Numbered from the stretch's first letter, positions 1-8,442 are shown. The stretch: DNA of 50,836 nt from Bacteroidota bacterium (GCA_018335675.1 JAGXRQ010000132.1:1-50836), one strand, 5' to 3'. Numbers and translations are program-made. Notes: generated by a model not told the origin, from the letters alone.

Positions 1-1
1 T

Positions 2-211
2 TCATGGGAACGAGGTGCTAATGAAAATATAAATGGGCTTATCAGGCAATACTTTCCTAAAGGGTCTTCTTTTGAAAATATTACTAATCAACAAATTCAA
101 TATGTTCAACACAAGTTAAATAACAGACCAAGAAAAAAATTGGGGTTCTTATCACCAATTGAATTTTTATCATTAAATTTGATTAAACAAAAAGTTGCAT
201 TTGTGACTTGA
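2..211 (+). CDS. IS30-type transposase, C-terminal end (cut by window edge)
   Basis: The reading frame is open from the window edge to a TGA at 209-211 and gives about 69 residues. It contains WERGANENINGLIRQYFPKG and, further on, LNNRPRKKLGF and SPIEF. These are the last part of the DDE integrase core and the C-terminal signature of IS30-family transposases, with the catalytic Glu region near GANENINGL. The N-terminal helix-turn-helix and the first catalytic Asp residues lie outside the window, so intactness cannot be judged. The element sits at the edge of an accessory patch with decayed phage-type genes. The right terminal inverted repeat should lie just after 211, but I could not define it without the left end. 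Confidence 0.85.
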   Translation, partial: SWERGANENINGLIRQYFPKGSSFENITNQQIQYVQHKLNNRPRKKLGFLSPIEFLSLNLIKQKVAFVT

Positions 212-298
212 ATTCAGCAGTCAATTTTGAGCGCGTTTTTGTTTTTAGATGCTCATAAACTCATTAACTTAGCAACCCATAAACCCATAAACTCAAAT

Positions 299-666
299 AT
301 GGCAAAAATTAAGAAAAAAAATACTGATATCGTTCGTTCGTCTGCAGCTGAATATTTAACATTTATTGCGGCACATGGCGATGGTGGTGTGGAAGCGGTG
401 TATGCCGATGAAAATATATGGCTGACACAAAAAATGATGGGTACGCTATATAATATTGAAACCCATACGGTTAATTATCATTTAAAAAAATATTTGCCGA
501 CAGCGAATTGCGGGAAAATTCAGTTATTCGAAATTTTCGAATAACTGCCTCCGATGGAAAAACCTACAATACAAAACATTATAACCTTTCGGCAATTATT
601 GCCGTGGGTTATAAGGTTAATTCCGAGCGGGCAGTGCAGTTCAGGAAATGGGCAACCGGCATTATT
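299..666 (+). pseudogene. RhuM family protein, frameshifted and truncated
   Basis: From the ATG at 299 the translation contains YADENIWLTQKMMGTLY and THTVNYHLKK, the RhuM/virulence-protein N-terminus. After the A7 run at 484-490 the matching continuation is in another frame: IFADSELRENSVIRNFRI, then ITASDGKTYNTKHYN and AIIAVGYKVNSERAVQFRKW. One base missing from the homopolymer explains the break. The similarity then stops at about 664, where sequence of a different origin, read on the other strand, begins. RhuM proteins are usually about 330 residues, so roughly the last two thirds are missing. Their function is poorly defined and they often occur in genomic islands. I infer a dead remnant. 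A sequencing error could explain the frameshift but not the truncation. Confidence 0.8.
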
Positions 667-815
667 TGTTTTATCTACCCATTCTTTTACGCTAATCTTG
701 TAATTGTTTAACCCTGCCTGACTTTTAATTGTGGCGAATTCGCCATAATTAAAATCAGGATTATGCACACGCTCCCAAATGCTGAGATATTCAACAGTGT
801 TACGGTTTCTGCAAA
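664..815 (-). pseudogene. KilA-N domain protein, internal fragment
   Basis: Read on the minus strand, about 50 codons give RNRNTVEYLSIWERVHNPDF, then NYGEFATIKSQAGLN and YKISVKEWVDKTN. This matches the middle of KilA-N domain proteins, in which a WxRNRNTxEFLxxWE motif is followed by NPxFNxxEF and SxKxWIExTxAIG. The expected AIG(L/I)...GRYGGTYAHKDIA half is missing: at about 664 the sequence switches to the oppositely oriented RhuM remnant. Upstream, similarity ends at about 815 next to a dispersed 22-bp repeat. There is no start codon of its own and no complete domain, so this is a remnant. KilA-N proteins are phage-type DNA-binding proteins. Confidence 0.7.
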
Positions 816-816
816 A

Positions 817-839
817 ATGTTATCGGTGCTAACGCACCT
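817..839. repeat. Dispersed 22-bp repeat with hairpin, copy 1
   Basis: The unit is ATGTTATCGGTGCTACGCAC followed by CT. This copy has one extra A in the loop. GGTGC and GCACC can pair around a 3-4 base loop. The same unit recurs twice at 1996-2069. This copy borders the KilA-N remnant. Confidence 0.6.
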
Positions 840-1020
840 CAATTCTCTTCTTTCTCTCCATTCTCTTCGTTCACTTAAGTCGCTTAAGTCGCCTCTTTCG
901 CTTCATTCTCCCTTTCCCACGCTATCCCGCTCACTGTTAGCTTTTAACTTTCTCTGTAAAGATATCATCTGACGGCGTCAGGGTGTGTCGCAGGGTGGGG
1001 TGTTTTTGTGTTTTTGTTTG
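840..1020. other. Non-coding, pyrimidine-rich low-complexity stretch
   Basis: The stretch is dominated by TTCTCTTC/TCACTTAAGTCG-like short repeats, followed by a small CTGAC-GGC-GTCAG hairpin (968-980) and a GT-rich tract. No convincing coding frame is visible; the open frame at 763-972 is biased by the low complexity and matches no family I know. Confidence 0.5.
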
Positions 1021-1122
1021 CGTTTAATTATGCTTATTAGGACAATAGGGACAATAAGGCATTACACTGAAATCAACGTCGTCAATGTCCCACAAAACTA
1101 TGACAAATGCACAAAAATGAGG
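1021..1122. repeat. Imperfect direct repeat, distal copy (decayed 5' region of the four-helix gene)
   Basis: This block aligns with 1793-1895, the upstream region of the minus-strand gene at 1199-1792. Shared elements include TAATTAT.., ACAAT.., a palindromic ATCAACGTCGTCAATGTCC core and CAAAA.TAT.ACAAA. Read on the minus strand it continues into CGCAAACAAAAACAC, which resembles the gene's start ATGCAAACAGAAAAC with the ATG mutated to ACG. I read it as the remains of a duplicated promoter and start region. Confidence 0.65.
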
Positions 1123-1198
1123 ACTATCCATTGAATTTGTATATTATATAGAAGGTGTTGAATATCACACAAGCCATTACTCGCGCGCTCTTCCTATC

Positions 1199-1792
1199 TC
1201 AGCCTCTTCCTCTATTCCTTATTTCAATTCTGGCTTTGGTCATTCTTTCCCTCATACCGCCTTCCTGAAGAAAAGTTTTTTCTAAAGAGTCTATTTGTCG
1301 CTTTAGTAGGTAGGTTGTTATGTTTATAAGGCTTATCATTGCATTGGCGCAGATTTCAGGACTTGGGTTTTCGATCGCTTTTTTGAAAGTATCATAGTTT
1401 GCATCGGGTGTCCTGTTTAGTTCACGAAGCCTTGTAACCAGCTTGTGGTCTTTATGCCATATACTTAGTTTTTTAGTTCTTAAAAAGTCCTGATAATCTA
1501 TTAGAAGTTCCTCAAGGCTGGCTCTGGCAACATTTGTAAGCTTTATTTCCATTTCTTTTGATGTGCCGGATGCAACACTTGCTTCAACAATATTTTGCTT
1601 TCCACTACGTGCTGCCTGCACCATTTGCCCAACCGTACGGTCATATTTTCCAAAAAAACGATTCGTAAAATAAACAGTACCATCATAGATTATTTCTGAT
1701 TTTTTATACGTCAAAAGATCTCTATAACCACCATGCGGTGGTATAAAACCTTCGGTTTTATTTGGTTTATTATTGTTGTTTTCTGTTTGCAT
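1199..1792 (-). CDS. Four-helix-bundle suffix domain protein
   Basis: The 197-residue protein contains YRDLLTYKKSEIIYDGTVYF, RFFGKYDRTVGQMVQAARSG and KQNIVEASVASGTSKEME, the hallmarks of the four-helix-bundle proteins related to the 23S rRNA intervening-sequence protein family. An extra C-terminal helical segment, ending in the basic ARIEIRNRGRG tail, is the suffix domain. These small helical proteins are common and often multicopy in Bacteroidota. Their role is unknown, although some are encoded inside rRNA intervening sequences. The ATG at 1790-1792 is the natural start, just before conserved sequence. The upstream 100 bp are duplicated beyond the 3' end at 1021-1122, and a 21-bp near-palindrome lies 46 bp upstream of the start. 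I assign the family confidently but no function. Confidence 0.85.
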   Translation of the reverse strand: MQTENNNNKPNKTEGFIPPHGGYRDLLTYKKSEIIYDGTVYFTNRFFGKYDRTVGQMVQAARSGKQNIVEASVASGTSKEMEIKLTNVARASLEELLIDYQDFLRTKKLSIWHKDHKLVTRLRELNRTPDANYDTFKKAIENPSPEICANAMISLINITTYLLKRQIDSLEKTFLQEGGMRERMTKARIEIRNRGRG

Positions 1793-1895
1793 CTAATTAT
1801 ATTTATTGTGACAATTAGAACTATTATGCCTTCTCCTGACATCAACGTCGTCAATGTCCCACCAAAATATAACAAAAGTAAAGAAAAATAATAAA
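1793..1895. repeat. Imperfect direct repeat, proximal copy (promoter side of the four-helix gene)
   Basis: This is the partner of 1021-1122, in the same orientation. It covers the whole visible upstream region of the gene at 1199-1792 and includes the 21-bp palindromic core at 1838-1858. Together the two copies bracket the gene. Confidence 0.65.
1838..1858. promoter_or_regulatory. 21-bp near-palindrome, candidate operator
   Basis: The arms are GACATCAACG and CGTCAATGTC around a central T. Eight of ten arm positions pair; only the inner CA/CA positions do not. It lies 46 bp upstream of the minus-strand start at 1792 and is conserved in the distal copy at 1069-1089, where only one outer base differs. 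Conservation of this core inside a diverged repeat suggests a protein-binding site. The binding protein is unknown. Confidence 0.45.
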
Positions 1896-2278
1896 CTTAG
1901 GCTATTATTTTATTTAATTTAAATTAAATAAAATGTGTTTAATATAACACCAACATCTTTTCGCAGGTTATCACGCTCTTCGGTTTACACAATCGATGTT
2001 ATCGGTGCTACGCACCTTATATTTAGGAATTTGCTCTTTATCCACAAATGTTATCGGTGCTACGCACCTATGGGTTTATTGCAACAATAAAGTGACCTCT
2101 CGCTTGCTTCGACTTCGCCCAGCACAAGTCGCTCGAGGTGACGTGCAACACTATCGCATCAACACATCATCGCACTACCGCATTATCACATTGCTACATT
2201 TTCGCATCATCGCATTATCTCATTATCACATTGCTCTTTTAACTTTTAACTTTTAACTTTTAGTTTTTAGTTTTTAAC
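1896..2278. repeat. Non-coding block of REP and short tandem repeats
   Basis: This gap holds two copies of the 22-bp GGTGCTACGCACC hairpin repeat (1996-2017, 2048-2069), a REP unit at 2092-2142 with GTGACCTCTCG and CTCGAGGTGAC ends, degenerate CGCATTATCACATTG repeats (about 2150-2235), and a TTTTAAC/TTTTTAG heptamer array (about 2237-2278) that runs into the stop codon of the next gene. The open frame at 1996-2256 is made of these repeats and is unlikely to be a gene. Confidence 0.6.
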
Positions 2279-2881
2279 TCATTGCCACATTATCCAATTA
2301 ACATAATCTCCCAAATCATTTATATTGGCGAGAATTTTTCCATCATCAACCTCAATCTTTATAGAAGAAAACCTGCTTAAGAACTCCTTAAAATGAAGTT
2401 CATCATCAGTTTCGGATTTTGCAGTTTGTGTGATTTTTTTTGAAACTAAAACCGGATGACCGCCTTTGCCTTGGTATGATGGAATGATATAATCAGCTAA
2501 TTCTGAATTATCAAAAAGTGTTTTTAATAATTTTTGATTAACAAACGGATTGTCAATGTTGTGAAGGAATGTGCAACTTGTATAATTCAAAGCTGTACTG
2601 CCTAACTTTAAAGAATAAAACCTTCCTAAATCAGGAAACTCATTAAGGATTATCCTGGAGTTTACGGGTAGTTTCAAATCATCCTTTTCAATAAATTCTA
2701 ACCCAATCTTATTTACAACAATAATTATTTCACTACAGCCAAATTCGGCATACTCAAAAGCTGCTTTTTGCAGAAAGTTTTTGCTTTCATCAAATCTCAA
2801 AGATAGTTTAGGCACTCCCATTCTTGATGAGTTTCCGGCTGCAAGTATAATGGCGGAAGTTTTCAATTCTTTGTAATTCAT
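2279..2881 (-). CDS. mocA: MocA/YgfJ-like molybdenum cofactor nucleotidyltransferase
   Basis: The protein is 200 residues from the ATG at 2881. I prefer this start to an upstream extension because the NTP-transferase signature LAAGNSSRMGVPK then begins at about residue 13, as expected. LHNIDNPFVNQ resembles the metal-binding Asp segment, and GGHPVLVSKK is the conserved second motif of MobA/MocA-type transferases. MocA attaches CMP to molybdopterin for xanthine-oxidase-type enzymes; YgfJ-type members accompany selenium-linked Mo hydroxylases. It is divergent from ygfK and close to the Mo hydroxylase at 9684, which supports a cofactor-maturation role. GMP transfer (MobA-like) is not excluded by sequence alone. 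A heptamer repeat array abuts the stop codon. Confidence 0.8.
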   Translation of the reverse strand: MNYKELKTSAIILAAGNSSRMGVPKLSLRFDESKNFLQKAAFEYAEFGCSEIIIVVNKIGLEFIEKDDLKLPVNSRIILNEFPDLGRFYSLKLGSTALNYTSCTFLHNIDNPFVNQKLLKTLFDNSELADYIIPSYQGKGGHPVLVSKKITQTAKSETDDELHFKEFLSRFSSIKIEVDDGKILANINDLGDYVNWIMWQ

Positions 2882-2951
2882 TATGGAATTCAATTGTGCT
2901 AAAATACTGATTTTTCCAAAAGATTTGCTATTTTTGGAGTTATAAAAAGAA

Positions 2952-3081
2952 ACTCCGTGATTCTCCGTGTAATCCGTGTCTCCGTGGTTCAAAAACCCTA
3001 TAGAAAGACGGCTATAGACAATAACCACAGAGTCTCACAGTTTGAATTTGCACCTTTCACACTGCGTAACACTGTGTAACT
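2952..3081. repeat. MITE-like CTCCGTGGTT / AACCACAGAG repeat
   Basis: A CTCCGTG-rich segment (2952-2990) is followed by an inverted, degenerate counterpart beginning AACCACAGAG at 3023. The arms pair around about 32 bases, and short CACTGYGTAAC repeats follow. It lies in the divergent mocA/ygfK intergenic region and may carry or disrupt their promoters. Confidence 0.5.
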
Positions 3082-3132
3082 AAAACGTTCTTTATATAAA
3101 TCAAAATAAAATATTATACAAACACCTACATT

Positions 3133-6100
3133 ATGTCAGATAAATTCTACCCGGTTTCATTACAACAATTATTAGAACTATCATTAAACCACCTGAAAAG
3201 CGGTCATTTTTTCGGCATTCCCGATAAATTGTTTTTTAATCCAAAAAACAATCCTAAAATCAAAACAAATATTTTCGGCCATAACCTTGTTACTCCCATT
3301 GGTGTAGCAGCCGGACCTCACAGCCAAATGTCGCAAAACATAATTGGGGCCTGGCTTATGGGCGCAAAATATATAGAGCTTAAAACGGTGCAAACTCTTG
3401 ATGAACTTGAAGTTGCTAAACCTTGCATCGACATGCAGGATGAAGGTTATAACTGTGAGTGGTCGCAGGAATTAAAAATAGAACAAAGCTTTGATGAGTA
3501 CCTGAATGCCTGGATTGTTATACATATCCTCAATCACAAACTTGGAAATCAGGCAGACATCGGTTGTGTTTTCAATATGAGTGTCGGTTATAATCTTGAA
3601 GGCATTCTCAAGGAAAATGTACAGTGGTTTTTTGCAAAAATGAACGATTGCAGCAATGAGCTTAAAGAGAAAATTGAAGAAATCCAAAGTATTTATCCTG
3701 ATATTGACAAAATCAATATTTCCTCAAAAATATCTGACAACATCACTCTTTCAACAATGCACGGTTGTCCGGCAAATGAGATTGAATCTATTGCAAAGTA
3801 TCTTTTGGAAAATAAAGGACTTCACACATTTGTTAAACTGAATCCAACACTGTTAGGCCCTCAAAGACTAAGAGAAATCCTTAATAAAACACTGAAATTC
3901 AAAACCAATGTCCCTGATCAGGCTTTTGAGCACGACCTTAAATATGCTGATGCTTTGAAAATCATAAAATCATTGCAGAAAACTGCAAATGAAAAAAATC
4001 TTGAATTCGGACTTAAACTTACCAATACACTGGAATCGGCAAATATCAAAAATGTATTTGGAGGTGATGTTGATATGATGTATATGAGCGGACGAGCTTT
4101 GCATCCAATTTCCATAAATTTGGCAGCAAAACTTCAGGAAGAATTTAAGGGAGAATTGCAGCTTTCTTTCTCTGCCGGAGCAGATGCTTTCAATATTGCA
4201 GATATTTTAAAGTGTGGCTTTAAAACTGTAACCGTTAGCTCCGATCTTCTTAAGCCCGGTGGTTATATGAGATTAAATCAATATGTAGAAAATCTTGATA
4301 ATGAGTTAAATAAAAAGAAAGTAAACAGCATAAACGAATTTATACTTTCATCTGCGAATAAAACCAACATAAAAGAAGCAGCTTTGGAGAATCTCAAAAA
4401 ATACGCTGCTGAAGTTTTAGAAAATAAGAAGTACAGACGCGATTATATTGTTGATCCAAACATTAAAACAAACAGAGAGTTAAAATATTTCGACTGTATT
4501 TCAGCACCTTGTCGCGATACCTGCTCTACAAATCAAGACATTCCCGAGTATATGTTTTTTACATCAACTCAGAAATTCGACAAGGCTTATGAAGTAATTC
4601 TAAGAACCAACCCCTTCCCTGCCATAACAGGAATGGTTTGCGACCACCTTTGTCAGAATAAGTGCACTAGAGTAAATTATGATAATTCCTTGCTTATTCG
4701 CGAAGTGAAAAGATTTATATCAGAACAAAAAGAAGTTAAACTTTCGCCTAAAAGTAATAACGGCATTAAGGTTGGCATAATCGGTGCGGGTCCTTCTGGT
4801 TTGTCTTGCGCATACTATCTTGCGTTGGCCGGGTTTTCAGTAAATGTTTATGAAGCAAAAACAAAATCCGGTGGAATGGTTCAATATGCAATTCCGGGCT
4901 TTAGACTTACTGAAGAAGCTATTGAAAAAGACTTTAACCGTGTTTATGAACTTGGTGTTAATGTTCATTATAATACAAAAGTAAACAAAGACTTTTTTGA
5001 AAAACTCAAGAAAGACAATCAATATGTTTTCATTGGTGCAGGCGCACAACTTTCATCTGATTTCAAGATTGAAGGAATAGAAACTAAAGGAGTTGTAGAT
5101 TCATTGGATTTTCTGTTTAATGCAAAAGCAGGTAAAGAAACAGGATTAGGAGATAATGTTGTTATAATTGGTGGCGGTAATACTGCTATGGATGCTGCAC
5201 GTACTGCATATAGAATTGTTGGGAAAAATGGAAAAGTGACTATCGTATACAGACGTACAGTTAATGAAATGCCCGCCGACCAGGGTGAAATTAAAGCGGT
5301 GATTGAAGAAGGAATGGATATAATTGAGCTGACTGCTCCCGAGAAAATTATTACTGAAAATGGTAAAGTTAAAGCTTTGCTTTGCTCCAGAATGGAACTG
5401 AAAGGATTGGATTCTTCAGGCAGGCCAAAACCGTTTAGAGTTGATGGTTCTGAATTTGAAATTCCTTGCGACACTATTATTCCTGCAGCTGGACAAAAGT
5501 TGGATATAGACTTCTGCGACAACAATCTTATTGTTAATGACGGAATTGACTATACAACAAGAATTGAAAATGTGTTTATCGGTGGTGATGCATTAAGAGG
5601 CGCATCTACAGCCATAAATGCAATTGGCGACGGAAGAAAAGCAGCAAATTCAATAATGGAAAGTGCAGGAATTGAGTTTAACATTCCAAAACCATCAAAC
5701 GGAAAAAACCTGAGCAAGGAAGACTTGGTTATAAAAAGATCCAAGAGATTATTTGCCCCTGAGCTAAATGAATTACCTTTAGAACAAAGAAAAAGCTTTA
5801 ACCTTGTAAGTGAAACTCTTGATAAAAATACTATTATTGACGAAGCTTCTCGCTGCTTGTATTGTGATGAAATTTGTAATATATGTACAACGGTTTGCCC
5901 GAACTTTGCGAATTTCTCATATAACATAAATCCAAAAGCTTTTAAATTGCAAAAAGTTGCAAGGACAGACAAGGATGGAGTTGAATTTCAAGAAGATACA
6001 ATTGCAGAGATAAAGCAACAATACCAGATATTGAATATTGCTAACTTCTGTAATGAATGTGGAAATTGCAATACTTTTTGCCCGACTTCAAGTGCGCCAT

Positions 6101-6405
6101 ATAAGGAAAAGCCGAAAATTCATCTCACAACGGAATCGTTCAACGAATCTAAAGAAGGGTATTTGTTTGTTAAATTACCGGATAGAACAAACCTTGCTTT
6201 TAAGCACAACAACACTATTTCAACGCTTTCCGATTTGGGTAGTGAATATATTTATCAGTCGGATTATATCTATGCACGATTGACGAAAGAAGATTTCAGG
6301 TTGCTTGAAGCCAAATTCCTAACACCATGCGTAAAACAACACAGGTTTGAGAATGCTTTGCATATGAGTTTTATAATGAAAGGAATGCAAACTTTAGGTA
6401 AATAA
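3133..6405 (+). CDS. ygfK: YgfK-like flavin/iron-sulfur oxidoreductase (putative selenate reductase subunit family)
   Basis: The protein has 1090 residues; family members are usually about 1000-1030. Residues 1-430 resemble a dihydroorotate/dihydropyrimidine dehydrogenase-type barrel. A GltD-like half follows, with iron-sulfur cysteines at C455, C460, C464, C503, C507 and C511, the FAD motif GIIGAGPSG (548-556), and a second nucleotide motif IIGGGNTAMDAAR (678-690). The C-terminus has two ferredoxin-like Cys groups, C908/C911/C915/C918/C922 and C973/C976/C979/C983. The architecture suggests NAD(P)H-linked electron transfer through flavin and several clusters. Despite the historical name, the family occurs with Mo hydroxylases of purine catabolism. 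No separate FAD subunit (YgfM type) is seen here, so this protein may be the electron partner of the hydroxylase at 9684; that is inference. Confidence 0.88.
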   Translation: MSDKFYPVSLQQLLELSLNHLKSGHFFGIPDKLFFNPKNNPKIKTNIFGHNLVTPIGVAAGPHSQMSQNIIGAWLMGAKYIELKTVQTLDELEVAKPCIDMQDEGYNCEWSQELKIEQSFDEYLNAWIVIHILNHKLGNQADIGCVFNMSVGYNLEGILKENVQWFFAKMNDCSNELKEKIEEIQSIYPDIDKINISSKISDNITLSTMHGCPANEIESIAKYLLENKGLHTFVKLNPTLLGPQRLREILNKTLKFKTNVPDQAFEHDLKYADALKIIKSLQKTANEKNLEFGLKLTNTLESANIKNVFGGDVDMMYMSGRALHPISINLAAKLQEEFKGELQLSFSAGADAFNIADILKCGFKTVTVSSDLLKPGGYMRLNQYVENLDNELNKKKVNSINEFILSSANKTNIKEAALENLKKYAAEVLENKKYRRDYIVDPNIKTNRELKYFDCISAPCRDTCSTNQDIPEYMFFTSTQKFDKAYEVILRTNPFPAITGMVCDHLCQNKCTRVNYDNSLLIREVKRFISEQKEVKLSPKSNNGIKVGIIGAGPSGLSCAYYLALAGFSVNVYEAKTKSGGMVQYAIPGFRLTEEAIEKDFNRVYELGVNVHYNTKVNKDFFEKLKKDNQYVFIGAGAQLSSDFKIEGIETKGVVDSLDFLFNAKAGKETGLGDNVVIIGGGNTAMDAARTAYRIVGKNGKVTIVYRRTVNEMPADQGEIKAVIEEGMDIIELTAPEKIITENGKVKALLCSRMELKGLDSSGRPKPFRVDGSEFEIPCDTIIPAAGQKLDIDFCDNNLIVNDGIDYTTRIENVFIGGDALRGASTAINAIGDGRKAANSIMESAGIEFNIPKPSNGKNLSKEDLVIKRSKRLFAPELNELPLEQRKSFNLVSETLDKNTIIDEASRCLYCDEICNICTTVCPNFANFSYNINPKAFKLQKVARTDKDGVEFQEDTIAEIKQQYQILNIANFCNECGNCNTFCPTSSAPYKEKPKIHLTTESFNESKEGYLFVKLPDRTNLAFKHNNTISTLSDLGSEYIYQSDYIYARLTKEDFRLLEAKFLTPCVKQHRFENALHMSFIMKGMQTLGK

Positions 6406-6449
6406 AAGGTCTGGAGCTTAATACAATTTTACGGTTTTCTATGGTGAAA

Positions 6450-6655
6450 TTCCTCGCAAAACCCGCAAAAGCTTAAACGCTAATTACGCAAAGATTTTAG
6501 GACTAGCAAATACTTAGTCAATTCAGCAAACAACTGCTTGCTTTATCTCTTTGTAAGCAAAAGGCATAGAAACTTGCTGATATAAGATATTTCAATTTCT
6601 TCCATTTTCTTTGCAGATTTTGCGAATATGAAATTTTTTCGGTTTTTGCGAGGAA
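6450..6655. repeat. MITE-like element with GCGAGGAA inverted ends, copy 1
   Basis: The left end TTCCTCGCAAAACCCGCAAA is the approximate reverse complement of the right end TTCGGTTTTTGCGAGGAA. The element is about 206 bp with no coding frame. Related sequence occurs at 13931-14046 and about 15463-15650, always in intergenic gaps of this island. The conserved right flank ends in an A-run and ACCTCAAAA. Confidence 0.6.
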
Positions 6656-6730
6656 TAAAAAAAGAGTACCTCAAAAAACATTTACCCAAATCTCAAATAA
6701 TAATTACCTCAATAAATTCAAGTAAATTTG

Positions 6731-6738
6731 TAACTTTG
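6731..6738 (+). promoter_or_regulatory. Putative Bacteroidota -7 element
   Basis: TAACTTTG fits TAnnTTTG exactly and lies 34 bp before the ATG at 6773. I see no clear -33 TTTG box, so this is a weak call. Confidence 0.4.
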
Positions 6739-6772
6739 AAGCTAGACAACAACAAACTCAAAATATTTTTAT

Positions 6773-8242
6773 ATGATACAGATTATAGATAAGGTGATTA
6801 ATGAGAAGCATTTAGAAAATGCAGTTAAGCGATTTAAAGAAAGAGGGATAATTCTTCCAACATTTGAGCAACAAAGAAATCCGGAGCTTATACCTCAAAG
6901 CATAAAAGACAAGTTGAAAAACATAGGTTTATGGGAATTAAATCCTTTAAACCTTTTTAGAATTACCTGGAAAAACGAGCCAAAAGAAAAAGGCGGATTA
7001 TTTGGAAATCCAAACTACATAGAGCTTCCATCAGCACTCACAGGTGTTAAGGCAAGAATCGTATTATTGGTTGGCAAATGGTTCCCAACAGGTGCACACA
7101 AAGTTGGAGCTGCCTACGGCTGTTTGGCACCAAGAATTATCACAGGTGAATACGACCCTACATATCATAAAGCAGTTTGGCCATCAACAGGCAATTACTG
7201 CCGCGGAGGTGCATGGGATTCTAAATTAATGGGTTCGGATTCCGTTGCAATTCTTCCCGAAGAAATGAGTGCAGAAAGATTCACATGGTTGAGAGAAGAA
7301 ATTGGCTGTGAAGTTATTGCAACTCCCGGATGCGAATCAAACGTAAAAGAAATTTACGACAAGTGCTGGGAAATCAGAAGAACACGCCCTGACTGTATGA
7401 TTTTCAACCAGTTTGATGAATTTGGCAATAGCGCATGGCACTACAACACTACAGGGAAAGCACTTGAAGAAGTTTTCAATCTTGTAAAAACCAAAAAAAG
7501 CAATATTGCTGCTTACATTTCTGCAACAGGCTCTGCAGGAACAATTGCCGCAGGCGACTATCTGCGCACAATTGCACCTCACCTTAAAGTTGTTGCATCT
7601 GAAGCCTTGCAGTGCCCTACCATTCTCAACAACGGCTTTGGTGGTCACAGAATCGAAGGTATTGGCGACAAGCATATTCCATGGGTTCACAATGTGAAAA
7701 ATACCGATGTTGTTACTGCTATTGACGATGAATACTGCATGAGACTTTTCAGAATATTTAACGAACCTGAAGGTCATAAATATCTGAAATCATATGGAAT
7801 TGATGATGAAGTGATTAAAACTCTTTACCTTATGGGTATTTCCGGAATCGGCAATCTTCTTTCTGCAATAAAAACAGCAAAATATTACGAAATGACTGAA
7901 GATGATGTGATTCTTACAGTTGCAACTGACTCTGCTGATATGTACAAATCAAGACTTGAAGAACTAACAGCTGACAAAGGAAAATATTCTGAATTTCAAG
8001 CTGCTCTGGATTTTGAAAAATGTATGCTGGGCACTACTGTTGATTATATGAAAGAGCTGACTTACACAGACAAGAAAGCTGTTCACAACTTAAAATACTA
8101 TACATGGGTTGAGCAACAAGCAAAAGAAACAGAAGACCTTAATACATTATGGTATGATAGAGAAATCTGGAACAAACTATTCAACCAGGTTGACAGATGG
8201 GATGAGTTGATTAAGGAGTTTAATGAGAGGGTTGCGAGATAG
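6773..8242 (+). CDS. Fold-type II PLP-dependent enzyme of unknown substrate
   Basis: The protein has 489 residues. PTGAHKVGAAYG (106-116) places K110 as the probable Schiff-base lysine. PSTGNYCRGGAW (137-148) resembles the substrate/phosphate loop of cysteine synthase-type enzymes, and SATGSAGTIAAG (250-261) matches the PLP-phosphate-binding loop. The family is the tryptophan synthase beta/cysteine synthase/diaminopropionate ammonia-lyase superfamily. The long N-terminal and C-terminal regions set it apart from a plain cysteine synthase of about 310 residues. It lies between ygfK and a second PLP enzyme that is translationally coupled to a Mo hydroxylase. In related clusters this position is taken by YgeX, a fold-type II diaminopropionate ammonia-lyase. 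I infer an ammonia-lyase or amino-acid-cleaving step in the same pathway; the substrate is not established. Confidence 0.75.
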   Translation: MIQIIDKVINEKHLENAVKRFKERGIILPTFEQQRNPELIPQSIKDKLKNIGLWELNPLNLFRITWKNEPKEKGGLFGNPNYIELPSALTGVKARIVLLVGKWFPTGAHKVGAAYGCLAPRIITGEYDPTYHKAVWPSTGNYCRGGAWDSKLMGSDSVAILPEEMSAERFTWLREEIGCEVIATPGCESNVKEIYDKCWEIRRTRPDCMIFNQFDEFGNSAWHYNTTGKALEEVFNLVKTKKSNIAAYISATGSAGTIAAGDYLRTIAPHLKVVASEALQCPTILNNGFGGHRIEGIGDKHIPWVHNVKNTDVVTAIDDEYCMRLFRIFNEPEGHKYLKSYGIDDEVIKTLYLMGISGIGNLLSAIKTAKYYEMTEDDVILTVATDSADMYKSRLEELTADKGKYSEFQAALDFEKCMLGTTVDYMKELTYTDKKAVHNLKYYTWVEQQAKETEDLNTLWYDREIWNKLFNQVDRWDELIKEFNERVAR

Positions 8243-8316
8243 GGTGACAGGAAAAGGTGACAGGAAAGTGACAGGAAAGTGACAGAAAAGTGACAGGAAA
8301 GTGACAGGAGGGTGAC
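8243..8316. repeat. Tandem GTGACAGGAAA 11-mer array
   Basis: About six to seven imperfect copies of GTGACAGGAAA start right after the stop codon of the PLP enzyme gene. No function is evident. A heptamer array follows after a few bases. Confidence 0.8.
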
Positions 8317-8323
8317 ACAATTA

Positions 8324-8442
8324 CTCAGGACTCAGGACTCAGGACTCAGGACTCAGGACTCAGGACTCAGGACTCAGGACTCAGGACTTAGGACTCAGGA
8401 CTCAGGACTCAGGACTTAGGACTTAGGACTCAGGACTCAGGA
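8324..8442. repeat. 17-copy CTYAGGA heptamer array upstream of a start codon
   Basis: There are seventeen uninterrupted 7-bp units, fourteen CTCAGGA and three CTTAGGA (at 8387, 8415 and 8422). The array ends 9 bp before the ATG at 8452. Copy number could vary by slipped-strand mispairing and would then change the leader length of the downstream gene. Confidence 0.95.

Noticed and set aside
763-972. 69-codon open frame
   Set aside because: It is composed of low-complexity TCTCTT/AAGTCG sequence and antisense KilA-N remnant.
1996-2256. 86-codon open frame
   Set aside because: It is built from REP and tandem repeats, with biased composition and no recognisable motif.
5019-5972. Long minus-strand open frames inside ygfK
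   Set aside because: They lie opposite well-conserved ygfK codons and show no family resemblance.
8324-8442. Possible CRISPR array
   Set aside because: The units are 7 bp, contiguous and without spacers, and there are no cas genes in the window.
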